This document shows positions 26,078 through 34,211 of a stretch of 64,000 bases of DNA, in pieces. Where the stretch lies: NCBI RefSeq assembly GCF_001458355.1, contig NZ_CYSA01000016.1, positions 186,001 through 250,000 of the forward strand, given 5' to 3'. Source of the DNA: Thalassovita gelatinovora (GTDB lineage Bacteria; Pseudomonadota; Alphaproteobacteria; Rhodobacterales; Rhodobacteraceae). A model generated the notes under the pieces. It worked only from the letters and a program-made list of their open reading frames with translations. It searched no databases and had not been told where the DNA came from. A program made the position numbers and the translations under genes. Within the stretch, counting starts at the first letter, position 1, and every line of letters starts with the position of its first letter.

Positions 26078-28914
26078 TGACCCAAACCTTTCAGGATTTT
26101 TTCGGGCGTGATCGGCAGCGACGCGAACCGCATACCGGTGGCATCCCGCAACGCGTTGGAAATCGCGGGCGGGACCGAACACATCACCGCTTCGGCGATG
26201 CCGCGACCCACCGGCGGGCTGCCGGGAAGCTCGGCCAGCGTGATCAGCTGCTGACCGCGCTGGCCGGGCGCATACCCATCGACCAGCGGCACATCCCCCG
26301 CGCGGGCCAGATGATACTGATTGAGATTCCAACTCCCGTTTGCCGGGCCAGCCATCCCCGGCGGCATGTCTTCAAACAGCGTGTAACTGATCGCCATCGC
26401 CACCCCGCCCTGGCTCTGACCTGACACCAATTGCGGCACGTGGATATGACCGGCATTCAGCACGCTCAGCACGTTTTCGATCTGCACGGCCCCGGTGGTG
26501 ATATCGACGCTCAATGCCACGACATTGACACAGGGTGCCCAGACATACCGGCCATAGCGTGTACTCGTGCTATCGGGGCCGCTGGTGGCCTGCCGCTCGA
26601 CAAAGACCGGATCAGAGCCGTCGGGCAGATAGAAAGACACCCCATCCAATTGAAGCGGCACAAGACCGGCCGGGGTGGGATAGATTGCTGCGGCCCAGGT
26701 GTTCTGAAAATAGGCATGACCCAATGCGCCGCAAGGCAAACCGGCGGCATATATTTCATCGGCCAGTTGCGACAACTTCAACGGCACCACGCCCCCCGCG
26801 TTCAGAACAAGCAGGCCATCTTGCCAAGACACCTCATCGGGGGTCAGCCCGGATAGGCCCCAAATCCGTGTTGCCGCGACCAGAACAGACCCTTGGAAAA
26901 GCGCTTCTGCCGTCTGCCGGACCGTATGCACCTGATGCAACGCGGTCAGGCAAGCCGACGAAGACCCAACGGATTTCGCTGTCCAATGCGGATTGTCCCA
27001 ACCTTGGCCGGTGCTGTCTTCCGTGCTCAGGCCGGTCATTCCGAACAATGTATAGGCGCCCATATCGACTTGTGCGGCGTTGCTGCCAAGGATCGGGCCG
27101 ATGGTCACGCCCAGCGTCGTGGCTGATCCATTTCCCATGTCAACCGCATCGGATTGAACGGTGATCGTCCCGTCGCGGTTCAAGAAGACCGAAGCGACCA
27201 TCCCGTCGCCCGACGTCCCGTAAGCCTGAAGCGACATGGCAAGCCCGGTGCCATAACAGGTCTGACCTTCGACCGTACTTTCCCGCTTTAGCGCTGCGCG
27301 ATCGGCCCAAAGCGGGTGATTTTCCGCCAGATCCAGCATCTCTGCAAGGCGCAGGCTTTGCTCTACCGGACCACCAACCACGGTTGCGCCGCCTTCTGCC
27401 ACGATGTTGGCCCGGCGCAATTCGACCGGGTCCCAGTTTTGCCCAGCGGCGATATCGTCAAGCGCCGTTTCGATGGCGAAAAAGGCCTGCGGTCCGCCGA
27501 AACCTCGCTGCGAGCCGCCTGAAATATTCTGGGTATGGGTCGCCTCGGCAAAGATGTCGGCCATCGGCACGGCATAGGAACCACCGGCACAAAGCGCCGC
27601 CAAGGAGGCCACGTAAGGGCTCAGGTTGCGCCGCCCGCCCCCGTCGAAGGTCAGCGTCATCTGGATGGCCTGCAACGACATGTTGCCATCAATGGCCAAT
27701 GCGCCGGTCAACACGGCACCGTGGCGTTTCAGACCGACGCGAAACTGTTCGAACCGGTCATAGGCCAACCGCACCGGGTTGCCGCCGGAATAGGCCCCGG
27801 CCAACGCCAGCATAAGCGTGAAAGGCGAACTGTCGCGCCCGCCGAATCCACCGCCGGGATAGCAGCTTGTCAGGTTGACCGCCCGCAGATGAAACGGCGC
27901 GTCGTCGCTGTCATACATCGACAGGATGTTGCTGATATCGCCATCCGGGGATTGGGTCCCCAACACGATATTTATCACCCCCGCCGGGCCATCGATCCAA
28001 ACCAACCCCGCTTCGGGCTCCATGAACATCGGGTCCATTGCCTGCATATCGGTTGAAAACGGTTGCCGGATCAGACCGGGATCACTGTCCAGAACCTGCT
28101 GAATCTTGCTCTGATAGCCCGGCACCTGATCCATATAGGTTTCGGGGTCGGCCGTGGCATAGCTGAATTCGTCGCCGTATTTCACGTAAGTGGTCGTCGG
28201 TGAAAACGCGTCGCCCAGCGGCGGACCATCCCGAAGACCGCTGCCGTAGATCTGGAACGCATCATCATTGAATTCGATCGCGGCTTTGGCCGCGCGGAAG
28301 GCCGCAACACTGTCAAACAGCAACAGCGCAACCGCCTGACCAAGGAAATTCGGGATATTTCCGGGCACAACGATCAGGTCAAAAACCACATCGGGCGGCA
28401 AGTTGAAGCTGCGACCGTCAGCGTCGACCGTCGACTTGCGCTGCGCCTTGGCGATCTCTTGGGCCATTCGTTCGTCCATATGCAAATCGCGCGTGAAAGC
28501 CACTTTCGGTGCGCGTTGCGCTTGGCTCAATTCGTTACCAAGCACCACCCGCACAGGCTGCGCCTGCGGCGGCAGGTTGCCAAGGTCGACGCCTTCGAAA
28601 GCCTGATCGGTGGTCAGCGCCCGCAAATACAGCGCGTGCCACTGGTTGTCCGGCCAGCCAGCCATGTCAGCGGCGGAAAAATCGCGGGCATAGACCTTTT
28701 GCCCCGTTACCTTGGCCAACCCGTCAATCCGTTGCCTTGCGACACCGGGAACGGCGGTTGATCCAGCGCCAAGACCTGCCCCCTCGGCCCGCCCGGCCCG
28801 CCCAGTCAGCCCCAAAGGGGCCGCGATCACGGTAAGGGCAACGCCAGCACCGGTTGATTTGAGGAAGGCACGCCGCGTGACCGCAGCGCCTGTGACTGTT
28901 TCTCGAAAATCCAT
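26074..28914 (-). CDS. Molybdenum hydroxylase large subunit, Tat-exported
   Basis: This 946-residue xanthine-dehydrogenase-family subunit belongs to the single-chain IorB/AldH type with molybdopterin cytosine dinucleotide. A Tat signal (TRRAFLKSTGAGVALTVIAA) opens the protein, so it is folded with its cofactor and exported. Mo-binding stretches include GGGFGGRDSSPFTLMLALA, GGSQRGFGGPQAFFAIETAL and VQSDAVDMGNGSATTLGV. The C-terminal GSPPVGRGIAEAVMCSVPPA holds the region where family members carry the catalytic Glu. The substrate is not predictable; aldehydes and N-heterocycles are known for relatives. It is the first gene of its operon. Confidence 0.9.
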   Translation of the reverse strand: MDFRETVTGAAVTRRAFLKSTGAGVALTVIAAPLGLTGRAGRAEGAGLGAGSTAVPGVARQRIDGLAKVTGQKVYARDFSAADMAGWPDNQWHALYLRALTTDQAFEGVDLGNLPPQAQPVRVVLGNELSQAQRAPKVAFTRDLHMDERMAQEIAKAQRKSTVDADGRSFNLPPDVVFDLIVVPGNIPNFLGQAVALLLFDSVAAFRAAKAAIEFNDDAFQIYGSGLRDGPPLGDAFSPTTTYVKYGDEFSYATADPETYMDQVPGYQSKIQQVLDSDPGLIRQPFSTDMQAMDPMFMEPEAGLVWIDGPAGVINIVLGTQSPDGDISNILSMYDSDDAPFHLRAVNLTSCYPGGGFGGRDSSPFTLMLALAGAYSGGNPVRLAYDRFEQFRVGLKRHGAVLTGALAIDGNMSLQAIQMTLTFDGGGRRNLSPYVASLAALCAGGSYAVPMADIFAEATHTQNISGGSQRGFGGPQAFFAIETALDDIAAGQNWDPVELRRANIVAEGGATVVGGPVEQSLRLAEMLDLAENHPLWADRAALKRESTVEGQTCYGTGLAMSLQAYGTSGDGMVASVFLNRDGTITVQSDAVDMGNGSATTLGVTIGPILGSNAAQVDMGAYTLFGMTGLSTEDSTGQGWDNPHWTAKSVGSSSACLTALHQVHTVRQTAEALFQGSVLVAATRIWGLSGLTPDEVSWQDGLLVLNAGGVVPLKLSQLADEIYAAGLPCGALGHAYFQNTWAAAIYPTPAGLVPLQLDGVSFYLPDGSDPVFVERQATSGPDSTSTRYGRYVWAPCVNVVALSVDITTGAVQIENVLSVLNAGHIHVPQLVSGQSQGGVAMAISYTLFEDMPPGMAGPANGSWNLNQYHLARAGDVPLVDGYAPGQRGQQLITLAELPGSPPVGRGIAEAVMCSVPPAISNALRDATGMRFASLPITPEKILKGLGQ

Positions 28915-29079
28915 CGGATACCCCTGCTATGGGTGCAAGAAATCTATAATGCCGCCCGGCGAAAAACTTGTTCCAAAAACCCGAACAAACCCCAAAGGCT
29001 GTCCCTCAAATCATGCTCAGACTGCGATTTAAGCAAGAACCGCGCCAAATTTGTGGCTCACAAGGTCTTGACGAATTAT

Positions 29080-29109
29080 AAATATGATGTTGATGTCAGT
29101 TTCATATTT
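29080..29109. promoter_or_regulatory. Candidate TetR operator
   Basis: AAATATGA, 14 bases, TCATATTT: a perfect 8-bp inverted repeat placed 6 bases before the start codon of the TetR gene. It also lies in the 200-base region shared with the divergent molybdenum hydroxylase operon. This is the common place and size for an autoregulatory TetR site. Function inferred. Confidence 0.5.
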
Positions 29110-29114
29110 AACCA

Positions 29115-29795
29115 ATGACAGAGCCCACCGTGACCCCAGCCCCCTCAACAAACGCGCCCCCTCCACAAGATCCATGCTTTGAAGATTGGCTCATGCGCGA
29201 CCGCACGGAGATGCGAAAAGGCGACCGGACGCGCACCGATCTAATCGTCGCTTGTGCCCGCTTCCTTGCCGCGCAGCCATTGGAACGGCTCACCGTTTCG
29301 GCGATCTGCAAATCGGCCGGCGTGGCGCATGGCACGTTCTATCTCTATTTTTCCGACCGGAATGTGCTGGCCGGTGCCGTTCTCAGCGCCTTTGCCGATT
29401 ACGTGCAGCTGCGCATGCACGCCGCCAGCCGCAACACCGACGATCCGGCCCACGATACCACGGCCGCCTATATGCGGATATTCGAGGACAACGCCGGCCT
29501 GATGAAAAGCATGGTGGTTGGCGGCGACGCCTTCCCACAGGCCCGCGAAGCGTTCCAGCGGCTGAACCACGACTGGGCCCAAACCGTAATGCGCGCAACG
29601 CTCCGGCGCGATGGCCGCGCGGCAAGACCCGAACCGGACCTGATGCGCCGCGCCTACGCGCTTGGCGGCATGGTGGACCAATATCTGACCGCCCTGTTCA
29701 TCACCAATGACCCGTGGGTCAAATCCTTTTCACACGATCACGAGGCGGTGCTGGAAATGTTCACAGACATCTGGAAACGGGGCATGGCACCATGA
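29115..29795 (+). CDS. TetR/AcrR-family transcriptional regulator
   Basis: This 226-residue regulator has a 35-residue Pro-rich leader, then the TetR_N helix-turn-helix (RTDLIVACARFLAAQPLERL, TVSAICKSAGVAHGTFYLYF, SDRNVLAGAVLSAFADY). The C-terminal ligand domain has no named relative that I recognise. The stop overlaps the ligase gene start (ATGA at 29792-29795), so the regulator is co-translated with the CoA-ligase/hydratase pair it presumably controls, probably in response to an acid or its CoA ester. It is divergent from the molybdenum hydroxylase operon, which it could also regulate. Confidence 0.88.
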   Translation: MTEPTVTPAPSTNAPPPQDPCFEDWLMRDRTEMRKGDRTRTDLIVACARFLAAQPLERLTVSAICKSAGVAHGTFYLYFSDRNVLAGAVLSAFADYVQLRMHAASRNTDDPAHDTTAAYMRIFEDNAGLMKSMVVGGDAFPQAREAFQRLNHDWAQTVMRATLRRDGRAARPEPDLMRRAYALGGMVDQYLTALFITNDPWVKSFSHDHEAVLEMFTDIWKRGMAP

Positions 29796-31096
29796 GCCTG
29801 ATCGAAAACGGCCACCGGATCGCGCTGAATGATCTTGCGGCGCACCGGCAAGCGGCCTGGGAACGCCAAAGCGCCTATGTCGCCGCCCATTCCGATTTCT
29901 ACCGGCGCCTGTGGGCGGGTCAAACACCGCCCAAACGGTTGGAGGATCTGGCTGCTCTGCCCTTTTCCGACAAAGCGGACCTGCGCCTGTCACAGCCCGC
30001 CCATCCGCCGTTCGGTGACTATCTGGCCGCGCCGCGCGATCAGGTGTCCCGGTTGCACCGTACATCGGGCACCACCGGGCAGGCGATGAACCTGGCGCTC
30101 AGTGCGCGTGACTGCGACACCACCGAAATCGTCGGTGGCCGGGCACAGGCGCTGGCTGGTCTTGGACCGGGTGACACGGTGGTGCATTGCCTGAATTACC
30201 AGATGTGGATGGGGGGATTGACCGATCATCGAACATTGGAACGCACCGGGGCGACGGTGGTGCCGTTCGGCGTCGGGTCGACTGAACTTCTGGTCCGCAG
30301 CATTCTCGAAGTCGGGATCACCGCGATTTCCTGCACGCCGTCCTATCCGACCGTGCTGGAACGGGTGATTGCGGAAAAATTCCCCGGTCTCACCCCTGCC
30401 GATCTTGGCCTCAAGCTGGGATTGTTCGGCGGAGAACCCGGTCTGGACGATCCCGCCTTGCGCCAACGCCTGTGCGACACATGGGGGATGGAACCGCGCA
30501 ACGCCAATTACGGCGTGTCGGATGTGTTTTGTAACTTCGCGTCCGAATGCCCCCATGACACCGCGTTGCATTTCGTGGCCCATGATGTGCTGCATGTCGA
30601 ACTGATCGACCCGGACACCGAAGCGACAAAGACCTTGGAACCCGGCGCGAAAGGCGAACTGGTCCTGACCCATCTGTCGCGTGACTGTCAGCCGCTGGTG
30701 CGGTTTCGAACCGGCGACATCATCGTGATCGAAGCAACCGATCCCTGCCGTTGCGGCGGTACCGGGTTCCGGTTCCGCGTGGTCGGGCGTTCCGACGACA
30801 TGATCGTGGTTCGGGGGCTGAATATGTTTCCGACCATGGTGGCCGCTGTGGTGACCGAATTTCCCGAATTGTCGGGCGATTACCGGATCATCCTCGACAG
30901 TCCGCCACCCTACGACGTGCTGCCGGTTCACGCCGAACTTGCCAAGGAACAGCCAGAGGACGGCACCCTTTCCCAGCGGCTGGAAACGGCGCTCAAGGCC
31001 AAACTCGGCGCGACGGCCCAAGTGACCATCGTCCCCGCCGGCACCTTTCCGGTGACTGAGGGCAAAACCAAACGTGTGATCAGGAACACCCCATGA
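29792..31096 (+). CDS. Phenylacetate-CoA-ligase-like AMP-forming enzyme
   Basis: This 434-residue enzyme of the PaaK branch of the ANL superfamily should activate a carboxylic acid with ATP and CoA. The signature RLHRTSGTTGQAMNLALSAR is the ATP loop. GLKLGLFGGEPGLDDPALR, NANYGVSDVFCNFASECPHD and the C-terminal hinge VVGRSDDMIVVRGLNMFPTM are all PaaK-type. A CRCGG motif (DPCRCGGTGFRFRV) resembles the small metal-binding loop of PaaK. The start was chosen at 29792 in ATGA with the TetR stop; the ORF extends upstream without signals. The substrate is unknown; aromatic or arylacetic acids are candidates. Confidence 0.87.
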   Translation: MSLIENGHRIALNDLAAHRQAAWERQSAYVAAHSDFYRRLWAGQTPPKRLEDLAALPFSDKADLRLSQPAHPPFGDYLAAPRDQVSRLHRTSGTTGQAMNLALSARDCDTTEIVGGRAQALAGLGPGDTVVHCLNYQMWMGGLTDHRTLERTGATVVPFGVGSTELLVRSILEVGITAISCTPSYPTVLERVIAEKFPGLTPADLGLKLGLFGGEPGLDDPALRQRLCDTWGMEPRNANYGVSDVFCNFASECPHDTALHFVAHDVLHVELIDPDTEATKTLEPGAKGELVLTHLSRDCQPLVRFRTGDIIVIEATDPCRCGGTGFRFRVVGRSDDMIVVRGLNMFPTMVAAVVTEFPELSGDYRIILDSPPPYDVLPVHAELAKEQPEDGTLSQRLETALKAKLGATAQVTIVPAGTFPVTEGKTKRVIRNTP

Positions 31097-31854
31097 CAGA
31101 TTTCAGCTATGACACCATTCTGTCCTCCATGACCGGTGACGGCGTGCGCACCATCGCCCTGAACCGGCCAAATTCTCTCAATGCGATGAACCGGCGGCTG
31201 ATCGACGACGTTGCGATCGCGTTCGACGACGCCAATCGGGATCCGCAGACCCGCGCGATCATCTTCACCGGCAAAGGCCGCGCCTTTTGCGCCGGCGATG
31301 ACAGGCATGAACATGTTCATCCTGAAACCGAAGCAGAGGCGCGCGATCTGGTCGATGCGATCCAGCGGGCGACGGTCGCCATCGTGTTCGGCGCCAAGCC
31401 GGTGGTGGGGGCGATCAACGGCTGGGCGGTCGGCGGCGGTTTCGAATGGGCGATCAACTGCGACTTTCCGATCTGGGCCGAAAGCGCCAAAGGGTTTTTC
31501 CCCGAAGTGTCGCTCAACCTGTTCGTCACCGGGGCGGTAACGTCGCTGCTGCCAGCCATTGCAGGCCCGTTGAAAGCGCGTGAAATGCTGTTTCTCGGAC
31601 AGCGCTACCCAGCCGCTGAATTGCACGATTGTGGGGTCGCGTGGAAAGTCGTGCCCGACGCCGATCTGCAAACCGAAGCCGCCAAGGTGGCGGCACAGCT
31701 TGCACACCTCCCGACCCTGTCGGTGCGCGCGATGAAACGGGTGCTGAATCAGGCAACCGCCGGCGCATTGCACCGCGCGCTTGAACAGGAAACCGAAGCA
31801 ACCGTTGCCGGTTTTCTCGACCCCGAAACAACCCGCCTGTTGAAACAGTTCTAA
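31093..31854 (+). CDS. Enoyl-CoA hydratase/isomerase family protein
   Basis: This 253-residue crotonase-fold enzyme has ALNRPNSLNAMNRRLIDDVA, the oxyanion-hole stretches IIFTGKGRAFCAGDD and AINGWAVGGGFEWAINCDF, and GFFPEVSLNLFVTGAVTSLL with Glu at the usual catalytic position. The normal GAGGTQ segment is replaced by FVTGAVTS, so the reaction need not be simple hydration. It overlaps the ligase gene (ATGA), so it should act on the acyl-CoA made by that ligase. It is the last gene of the TetR-ligase-hydratase unit. Confidence 0.88.
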   Translation: MTDFSYDTILSSMTGDGVRTIALNRPNSLNAMNRRLIDDVAIAFDDANRDPQTRAIIFTGKGRAFCAGDDRHEHVHPETEAEARDLVDAIQRATVAIVFGAKPVVGAINGWAVGGGFEWAINCDFPIWAESAKGFFPEVSLNLFVTGAVTSLLPAIAGPLKAREMLFLGQRYPAAELHDCGVAWKVVPDADLQTEAAKVAAQLAHLPTLSVRAMKRVLNQATAGALHRALEQETEATVAGFLDPETTRLLKQF

Positions 31855-31863
31855 GTTTCAACA

Positions 31864-31920
31864 CACCCGGCCATATGGCACAGGATTTCGAACATCGCCG
31901 ACGCATCGAAGAGCGTCGAC
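31864..31920 (-). pseudogene. Remnant of a second agmatinase-family gene, 3' end
   Basis: The minus strand reads LFDASAMFEILCHMAGCVE. The intact agmatinase at 34212 ends LGASVMFEILCHMAGLASE. The DNA match covers about 40 bases (31871-31912 against 34231-34272) with only a few mismatches. Upstream of LFDAS the frame continues but no longer resembles a ureohydrolase. This is a 3' scrap of a paralogous gene, or of a partial duplication, left after a deletion between the hydratase and the Crp/Fnr gene. Confidence 0.65.
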
Positions 31921-32031
31921 AGGATATATCGGCCATCTTGGCTGAAGTGTAAGGTGCGGCTACTTGTAGAAAAGGACTTGTAACGCTTCAAAATCTGGTC
32001 CGATGCGTAACGCACCGGACCAGCAACGGTT

Positions 32032-32781
32032 TCAGGCGGCATGGCGCAGCGAAACGGCCTCACCCGTGGCGGCGAAGAGACTCTGAGGATCGCGGATCAC
32101 GGCGCAGGAAGGCTGCGGCAATGCGACCACGCCGGCTTTTTCAAGCGCCTTGATCTGACGCGAAACGGTCTCAAACGTCAGACACAGGATCTGCCCAAGC
32201 TCGGCGCGGTTCAGGCGTAAATCCATCTCCTCGGGTCGCTCCTGTCGTTCCCAGAACGACAAAAGCAATGTGGCCACCCGTTGCATCGCGGTTTTGCGGC
32301 CCAGCATGACCTGCCAGCGGCGCGCTTCGCAAAGTTGATCCTGCAATTCTTCAAGATAGTTCATCCGCAGGCGCGGTATTTCCTCCAGAATTACTGCGAA
32401 TACATCACTATCACAGCTAAGCAGCACCGTTTCCCCCATCGCAGTGCGCCGCACCCCGGCAGTGCGCGGGCCGACGGGCGACAGCATCTCGCCCGCGAAG
32501 GTCAGACCGAAAAGCCGGCTGACCCCGTCAGGATCGCATACCTCCTTGCGCAGCACACCGCGCAGCACGATCTCGGGATGGGGGACGTTGGTGTGATCGC
32601 GAGAAATCGGGTCGCCATCGCCATAAATATCTTGGGTAAAGGCCCGTAGGACCGTGGATTTCTGCCGCGCTGTCAAACCGCGAAACAGCTTGTGCCGTTT
32701 CGTGCTGATATGCATCGGTACTGCGTGGCCCGGAATTTGCCACGGTAGAGTCATCGCGTTCATCTCGCATCTCTTTCTCAT
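32032..32781 (-). CDS. Crp/Fnr-family transcriptional regulator
   Basis: This regulator of up to 249 residues (start 32781, or 32763 at MNAMTLPWQIPGHAVPMHIS) has an N-terminal cyclic-nucleotide-binding-like domain (HPEIVLRGVLRKEVCDPDGV, LFGLTFAGEMLSPVGPRTAG) and a C-terminal winged helix (LNRAELGQILCLTFETVSRQ then IKALEKAGVVALPQPSC). The FETVSRQIKALE recognition helix is of the Fnr type. The four-Cys pattern for an Fnr-type iron-sulfur cluster is missing from the N-terminus, so it is not a classical FnrL. It may sense nitrogen oxides or another signal. The target genes are not evident here. Confidence 0.85.
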   Translation of the reverse strand: MRKRCEMNAMTLPWQIPGHAVPMHISTKRHKLFRGLTARQKSTVLRAFTQDIYGDGDPISRDHTNVPHPEIVLRGVLRKEVCDPDGVSRLFGLTFAGEMLSPVGPRTAGVRRTAMGETVLLSCDSDVFAVILEEIPRLRMNYLEELQDQLCEARRWQVMLGRKTAMQRVATLLLSFWERQERPEEMDLRLNRAELGQILCLTFETVSRQIKALEKAGVVALPQPSCAVIRDPQSLFAATGEAVSLRHAA

Positions 32782-32934
32782 TTGGTGCAGTGCCGCGTTT
32801 CACGGCAGGGTGCGGCCAGAGAGAGACTGCGCAATTGGCGCTATCCGTCTTGCCCAAGGCCATGACGGACTGCCGGTCGTGCGGTCCCTGTTCCGACGTC
32901 TGTTCGGGATAGCCGGACTCGGTGTCCGGCGGGA

Positions 32935-33318
32935 TCAGACGGGAACAGGCGGGGCGCGGGCACGCGTGGCCCCCCCGGCGGTCTGCCGGTTCAGGATCTG
33001 GTCGGTCGGCAGCGCCAAATCACAAAATCCAAGCGCAAATGCGACCGGCTCGGCAAGCGGCGGCGCCGCGTTCTGGGTGGTAAGGGAAACCTGCACGCAG
33101 TGGGGAGCATGGGGATCACCACCCTGGTCTTGCTTCTCTCCAACCGGAATCGTGCTGCCGTCTTCGGTCAGCCAGACTTCCTTCGTGCCACTACTGGTAC
33201 ACAGCACCAGCCGGATACCATCCGGTCCGGCATGCCGCATCATGCCATCGGGAACGGTCCCAAGCAGCACAAGCGCCAGTACAAGCAAGGGCCGGGCAAG
33301 AAGAAGCGCGAAACGCAT
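32935..33318 (-). CDS. Small exported protein, DUF2946-like
   Basis: This 127-residue protein starts at ATG 33318 after GAGGTGAT, with a hydrophobic signal/anchor (MRFALLLARPLLVLALVLLG). The segment TVPDGMMRHAGPDGIRLVLC followed by TSSGTKEVWLTEDGSTIPVG is the DUF2946 pattern (P-x-G-M, then LVLCT-x-G), and the C-terminus ends RARAPPVPV. Cys and His residues (HAPHCVQVSL, LGFCDLALP) suggest metal contact; relatives I have seen sit beside copper or TonB genes, but none is visible here. A longer frame to 33444 has no ribosome-binding site. Confidence 0.65.
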   Translation of the reverse strand: MRFALLLARPLLVLALVLLGTVPDGMMRHAGPDGIRLVLCTSSGTKEVWLTEDGSTIPVGEKQDQGGDPHAPHCVQVSLTTQNAAPPLAEPVAFALGFCDLALPTDQILNRQTAGGATRARAPPVPV

Positions 33319-33482
33319 TACGATCACCTCGCCCCGGCGGGGATGATGACAGGGACTGTGACGGGGCAGGCAGCCACCGCAAAGAAACGTCCCGCGCAAA
33401 TGGGAAATAACGTCATGTCTGATATCCATGGGGGCATCCGGCACGCGATGGCCGGAACGCTCATTCGGGTCGTGGAAGACGG

Positions 33483-33842
33483 TCAGACCAATGGCGGCGC
33501 CCGCGCGGGGCGTGTTGCGGTTCGTGTCAATGACGTCTGGCGTGGCCCAAACATGGCAACAGGTGCCGCCACCGTGGCGAGGTTCAGCCGAACATAATCG
33601 GATGCCGGTTCAGGAAGATGAAACGTCACCAGAAGACGGCAGGCTTCGCAGTCGGTCCCCGCGCCGCCATCCCCAGAACCACCGCAAAGATCGGCAGCCC
33701 CCAATCCAAAGGCCGCGGCATAAAGATCTGCCTCGACTTCGGCAGGCGAAGAAAACCGATGCCCAAAACCCGTCGTCGCCAAAGCAACGGTCAGAGCACA
33801 GATCAGTGCACCCAGCAGGATTGGAAATTTTTTCAACCTCAT
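33483..33842 (-). CDS. Small exported protein, DUF2946-like, second copy
   Basis: This 119-residue protein has an N-terminal signal/anchor (MRLKKFPILLGALICALTVA), a Cys pattern in the middle (AADLCGGSGDGGAGTDCEAC) and a C-terminus (ATRPARAPPLV) like that of the neighbouring gene. The arrangement, exported, Cys-x2-Cys-rich, ARAPP tail, fits the DUF2946 group. It lies upstream of its relative in the same direction with a 164-base gap, so the two are probably one small operon. Metal handling is a guess. Confidence 0.55.
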   Translation of the reverse strand: MRLKKFPILLGALICALTVALATTGFGHRFSSPAEVEADLYAAAFGLGAADLCGGSGDGGAGTDCEACRLLVTFHLPEPASDYVRLNLATVAAPVAMFGPRQTSLTRTATRPARAPPLV

Positions 33843-34133
33843 GGCATCTTAGCTAATCTGCCCCTCCTCACACAACAAGCACCCAATTCCCGATGGGGCG
33901 ATTTGTCCTGTCGCTGCACGGCACCCCAAGCATCCCTGCTTTCTCCGAATTTGAAACGCGGTAGGGGATTTCATCTGTGTTTCGTGTTCTTCGGATGGGA
34001 ATGCATTTCCGCGAATGTCATATCTCATACCCCAGACAGAGCGGTTGCTTCGCTTGTCATATTTCGCGACAGCCTTTCGCACCATCGCGACCGCAAGCCG
34101 TTCAATTGCAGTCTGAGCCTGTGCTTGAAAATC
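33843..34133 (+). other. Intergenic stretch without a supported gene
   Basis: Between the DUF2946-like gene and the agmatinase operon's terminator I see no gene with a ribosome-binding site or known family. Frames that cross it on the + strand are the antisense of the agmatinase gene. It should hold the promoter of the two DUF2946-like genes. Confidence 0.5.
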
Positions 34134-34184
34134 AAAAAGCCCGGCAAACGCCCGTTTCAGCATCGAAACGGACCTTCGCCGGGC
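34134..34184 (-). terminator. Rho-independent terminator of the agmatinase operon
   Basis: Read on the minus strand: GCCCGGC, an internal hairpin CCGTTTC-loop-GAAACGG, GCCGGGC, then TTTTTG. It is a two-tier 7+7-bp stem with a T run, 28 bases downstream of the agmatinase stop. It terminates the minus-strand transport/dehydrogenase/agmatinase operon. Confidence 0.88.
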
Positions 34185-34211
34185 GCTTTGTGTTCAGCCA
34201 AGGTCGGTCTC

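Noticed and set aside
26078-26332. N-terminal extension of the 2Fe-2S subunit
   Set aside because: It lies inside the large-subunit gene in another frame, and the family starts at MTISLTVNG.
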